Source of the DNA: Bacteroidota bacterium
GTDB lineage: Bacteria > Bacteroidota > Bacteroidia > Flavobacteriales > Flavobacteriaceae
Assembly (NCBI GenBank): GCA_009936675.1
Contig: JAACDY010000147.1
Span: 1 to 7,296 of the forward strand
Direction of reading: 5' to 3'
Length of the DNA: 7,296 nt
This document shows positions 5,049 to 7,296 of the stretch, piece by piece (within the stretch, counting starts at the first letter, position 1; each line of letters starts with the position of its first letter). The notes under the pieces are model-generated. The model did no database searches and was not told the DNA's origin. It was given only the letters and a program-made list of their open reading frames with translations. Made by a program: the position numbers and the translations under genes.

Positions 5049-7296
5049 ATGCAAAATAACGGACTCATAAGACTCTTTGCGATCCTTTTTGGATTGGTGA
5101 GTATCTATCAGCTTTCATTTACATTCATAACCAGTCAGAAAGAATCTCAAGCCAAGGCATTCGCCACTGCGCAGTATGCAGAAGATGTAGAGGACTACAT
5201 CGAAATGAGAGACCGCGCTGTGGTCAATTACCTCGATTCTATTGGCAACGAACCAATTTTTGGGTTCACTTCTTACAACGACGCCAAAGGGAAAGAACTC
5301 AACAAAGGATTGGATCTCAAGGGTGGAATCAATGTTATTCTTCAAATATCGGTCAAAGACATCCTCAAGGGATTGGCTGAAAATTCAAAAAATCCTGCCT
5401 TTAACAAAGCATTGGATCAAGCCGATGTGCTACAAGCCAGCACTAACGATCCCTATATCGAATCATTTTTCGTTGCCTTTGAATCCGTAAAAGGAGACCA
5501 GCAATTGGCCTCTCCCGATATTTTTGCCAATCGTACACTGAGTGATGAAATCACTTTTCAGATGACCGATACAGAGGTACAGCCCATTTTAACACGTAAA
5601 GTTGACGAGTCGATCATTTCTGCTTTTGAAGTATTGAGAAAGCGTATTGACAAATTTGGTGTTACACAACCCAACATCCAAAGATTAGGAACTTCTGGGA
5701 GAATCTTGGTTGAATTGCCAGGAGCCAAAGATGTGGATAGGGTCAAAAACTTATTGCAAAGCACAGCCCAACTCGAATTTTGGGAAACCTATAAAAACGA
5801 TCAATTATTCGGTTTTTTATCAGAAGCCAACGAATACCTTAAAACGACAGTCGAAAAGACTTCAGCTGAGGAAGAACAAGCCACCGACGAATCTTCAATA
5901 GACGACCTATGGGCTGATGTAGAGGCACAAGATTCTACCGATGTTATATCTGCCAATCCATTGTTGGATTTGATCGTAGGGCCTGGTTTTCAGGGCGGTC
6001 CTGTTTTGGCTCAGTTTGCTTCCAAAGATGCCGACCTGGTCATGGGATACCTCGACACCCCGGAAGTCAGAAAATTATTACCCAGAGATTTACGATACAT
6101 TCGATTTGCTTGGGGCAAGCCTGCCCCCAACAGTGAGGTGATTGAACTCTACGCCCTTAAGTCCAATAGGGATGATCTCGCACCGCTGAGTGGTGGGGTA
6201 GTGGTCGATGCCATGCAAACCTATGATATGATGGGCAACCCTGCGGTGTCCATGCAAATGAATACCCAAGGAGCTAGAACTTGGGAAAATATGACCGGCA
6301 AGGCTTTTCGCGAAGCTTCCAATATCGCCATTGTATTGGACGATATCGTTTATTCCGCACCCGGAGTATCTAACGGAGCCATTTCAGGAGGTCGTTCGGA
6401 GATCACCGGAAACTTTACTCTTAATGAAGCCATTGACTTGGCCAACGTACTAAGAGCTGGAAAACTTCCCGCTGCTGCTGAAATTATACAATCCGAAATT
6501 GTTGGTCCCTCTTTGGGTAGAGAAGCCATTCAAAGTGGGGTGTACTCTTTTATCATCGCCTTGATATTGGTATTGGTATGGATGGTATTCTACTATGGTA
6601 CTGCCGGAATATTTGCCGATATAGCTTTGGTGCTCAATATTCTCCTCATTTTTGGAATCCTTGCCGGATTGGGAGCAGTATTGACCTTACCCGGTATTGC
6701 AGGTATCGTATTGACCATTGGTATATCGGTGGATGCCAACGTACTGATTTTTGAAAGGGTCAGAGAAGAACTCAAAAAAGGCAAAGGCCTGAGAAAAGCC
6801 GTTGCCGACGGATTTAACAATGCCCTGTCTTCCATTTTAGATGCCAATATCACCACGGGACTGACCGCATTGATCCTATTTGTCTTTGGAACAGGACCCA
6901 TCAAAGGCTTTGCTACCACCTTATTGATCGGTATTGCGACTTCGCTCTTCACCGCTATTTTCATTACCCGCTTCTTTATCGATGCCCGAAACGAAAAAGG
7001 AAAATCCGTAGCTTTTGGTACTCCACTGACTCAGTCTTTGTTTACCAACATCAACATCAGCTTTTTGCAAAAAAGAAAAATCGCCTATGTGGTTTCAGGT
7101 ATCGTCTTGATCTTAAGTTTGGTTTCTCTTTCTTTTCAAGGATTGAATCAAGGGGTGGATTTTGTCGGAGGACGTTCCTATACGGTTCGATTTGACCAAA
7201 TCATCAGTCCTTCTGAAATCCAAAGCAGTTTGGTACCCTCATTGGGAAGTGCTGAGGTTAAGACTTTTGGAGAAGAAAACCAGTTAAAAATTACGA
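5049..7296 (+). CDS. secDF: Protein translocase subunit SecDF (fusion), 3' end cut off by the window
   Basis: Inner-membrane partner of SecYEG that uses the ion gradient to help pull exported proteins out of the translocon. The window holds 749 complete codons with no stop; flavobacterial SecDF is usually near 1000 residues, so about a quarter is missing. After an N-terminal membrane segment (about 5-25) come the periplasmic P1 signature GLDLKGG (87-93), an acidic stretch (269-298), and the later P1 motifs SNGAISGGRSEITG and LRAGKLP (from 468). VGPSLG (485-490) leads into five more membrane segments near 497-518, 523-543, 547-568, 600-617 and 622-644. VDANVLIFER (561-570) includes Asp562, matching the TM4 Asp needed for ion-coupled function. 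The SecF half starts with a membrane segment near 678-697 and GVDFVGG (702-708), showing that SecD and SecF are one chain. The ATG at 5049 is chosen because the first membrane segment begins directly after it; it has no Shine-Dalgarno sequence. Confidence 0.96.
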   Translation, partial: MQNNGLIRLFAILFGLVSIYQLSFTFITSQKESQAKAFATAQYAEDVEDYIEMRDRAVVNYLDSIGNEPIFGFTSYNDAKGKELNKGLDLKGGINVILQISVKDILKGLAENSKNPAFNKALDQADVLQASTNDPYIESFFVAFESVKGDQQLASPDIFANRTLSDEITFQMTDTEVQPILTRKVDESIISAFEVLRKRIDKFGVTQPNIQRLGTSGRILVELPGAKDVDRVKNLLQSTAQLEFWETYKNDQLFGFLSEANEYLKTTVEKTSAEEEQATDESSIDDLWADVEAQDSTDVISANPLLDLIVGPGFQGGPVLAQFASKDADLVMGYLDTPEVRKLLPRDLRYIRFAWGKPAPNSEVIELYALKSNRDDLAPLSGGVVVDAMQTYDMMGNPAVSMQMNTQGARTWENMTGKAFREASNIAIVLDDIVYSAPGVSNGAISGGRSEITGNFTLNEAIDLANVLRAGKLPAAAEIIQSEIVGPSLGREAIQSGVYSFIIALILVLVWMVFYYGTAGIFADIALVLNILLIFGILAGLGAVLTLPGIAGIVLTIGISVDANVLIFERVREELKKGKGLRKAVADGFNNALSSILDANITTGLTALILFVFGTGPIKGFATTLLIGIATSLFTAIFITRFFIDARNEKGKSVAFGTPLTQSLFTNINISFLQKRKIAYVVSGIVLILSLVSLSFQGLNQGVDFVGGRSYTVRFDQIISPSEIQSSLVPSLGSAEVKTFGEENQLKIT

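Noticed and set aside
5242..5901. Short plus-strand frames at 5242-5490 and 5710-5901
   Set aside because: Both are out-of-frame shadows of the SecDF P1 region, which has the conserved GLDLKGG motif in the correct frame.
6593..6964. 123-codon open frame on the minus strand
   Set aside because: It lies wholly inside secDF, opposite the conserved membrane segments and the VDANVLIFER motif. Its composition is that of a reverse shadow and it has no recognisable domain.
1..7296. Search for a hidden accessory system: CRISPR repeats, insertion-sequence ends, tRNA genes, phage genes or a retron-like RNA
   Set aside because: Over 90% of the window is four intact conserved housekeeping genes; the gaps total about 500 bases and contain no repeat array, tRNA fold, transposase or long structured RNA that I can see.

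Overview
The window reads as a chromosomal housekeeping segment from a member of the Bacteroidota, most likely class Flavobacteriia, family Flavobacteriaceae. Three things support this. The secretion gene is a single-chain SecDF fusion of the Bacteroidota type. GyrB has the short form of about 646 residues. None of the four starts has a Shine-Dalgarno sequence; the starts sit behind A/T-rich leaders, and the best promoter-like site matches the Bacteroidota pattern TTG-N(about 20)-TAnnTTTG. From memory, the order asnB-gyrB-mdh-secDF is familiar from marine flavobacteria. I cannot name a genus.

Layout, all on the + strand. Bases 1-157 are an extremely A/T-rich leader (23 G/C in 157 bases by hand count) with no gene visible. 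asnB (158-1828) makes glutamine-hydrolysing asparagine synthetase. A 157-base gap follows, with a promoter-like site and a tiny upstream reading frame that overlaps the next start. gyrB (1986-3926) makes DNA gyrase subunit B. A 75-base gap leads to mdh (4002-4937), an LDH-like malate dehydrogenase. A 111-base gap carries the clearest promoter in the window, and then secDF starts at 5049 and runs off the right edge with 749 complete codons seen.

The genes do not form one pathway. They cover amino-acid synthesis (asparagine), DNA topology, the TCA cycle (malate to oxaloacetate) and protein export driven by the proton or sodium gradient. Co-orientation and gaps of 75-157 bases, each with its own TAnnTTTG-like element, suggest separately promoted neighbours with possible read-through rather than a tight operon.

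I found no mobile element, CRISPR array, tRNA, rRNA, phage or toxin gene, or other accessory system, and I do not think a new biological system is encoded here. What merits a second look lies in the leaders: short reading frames ending at or just before three of the four starts, a repeated ACGCT/AGCGT half-site around the secDF promoter, and two DnaA-box-like sequences ahead of gyrB. All are modest signals.
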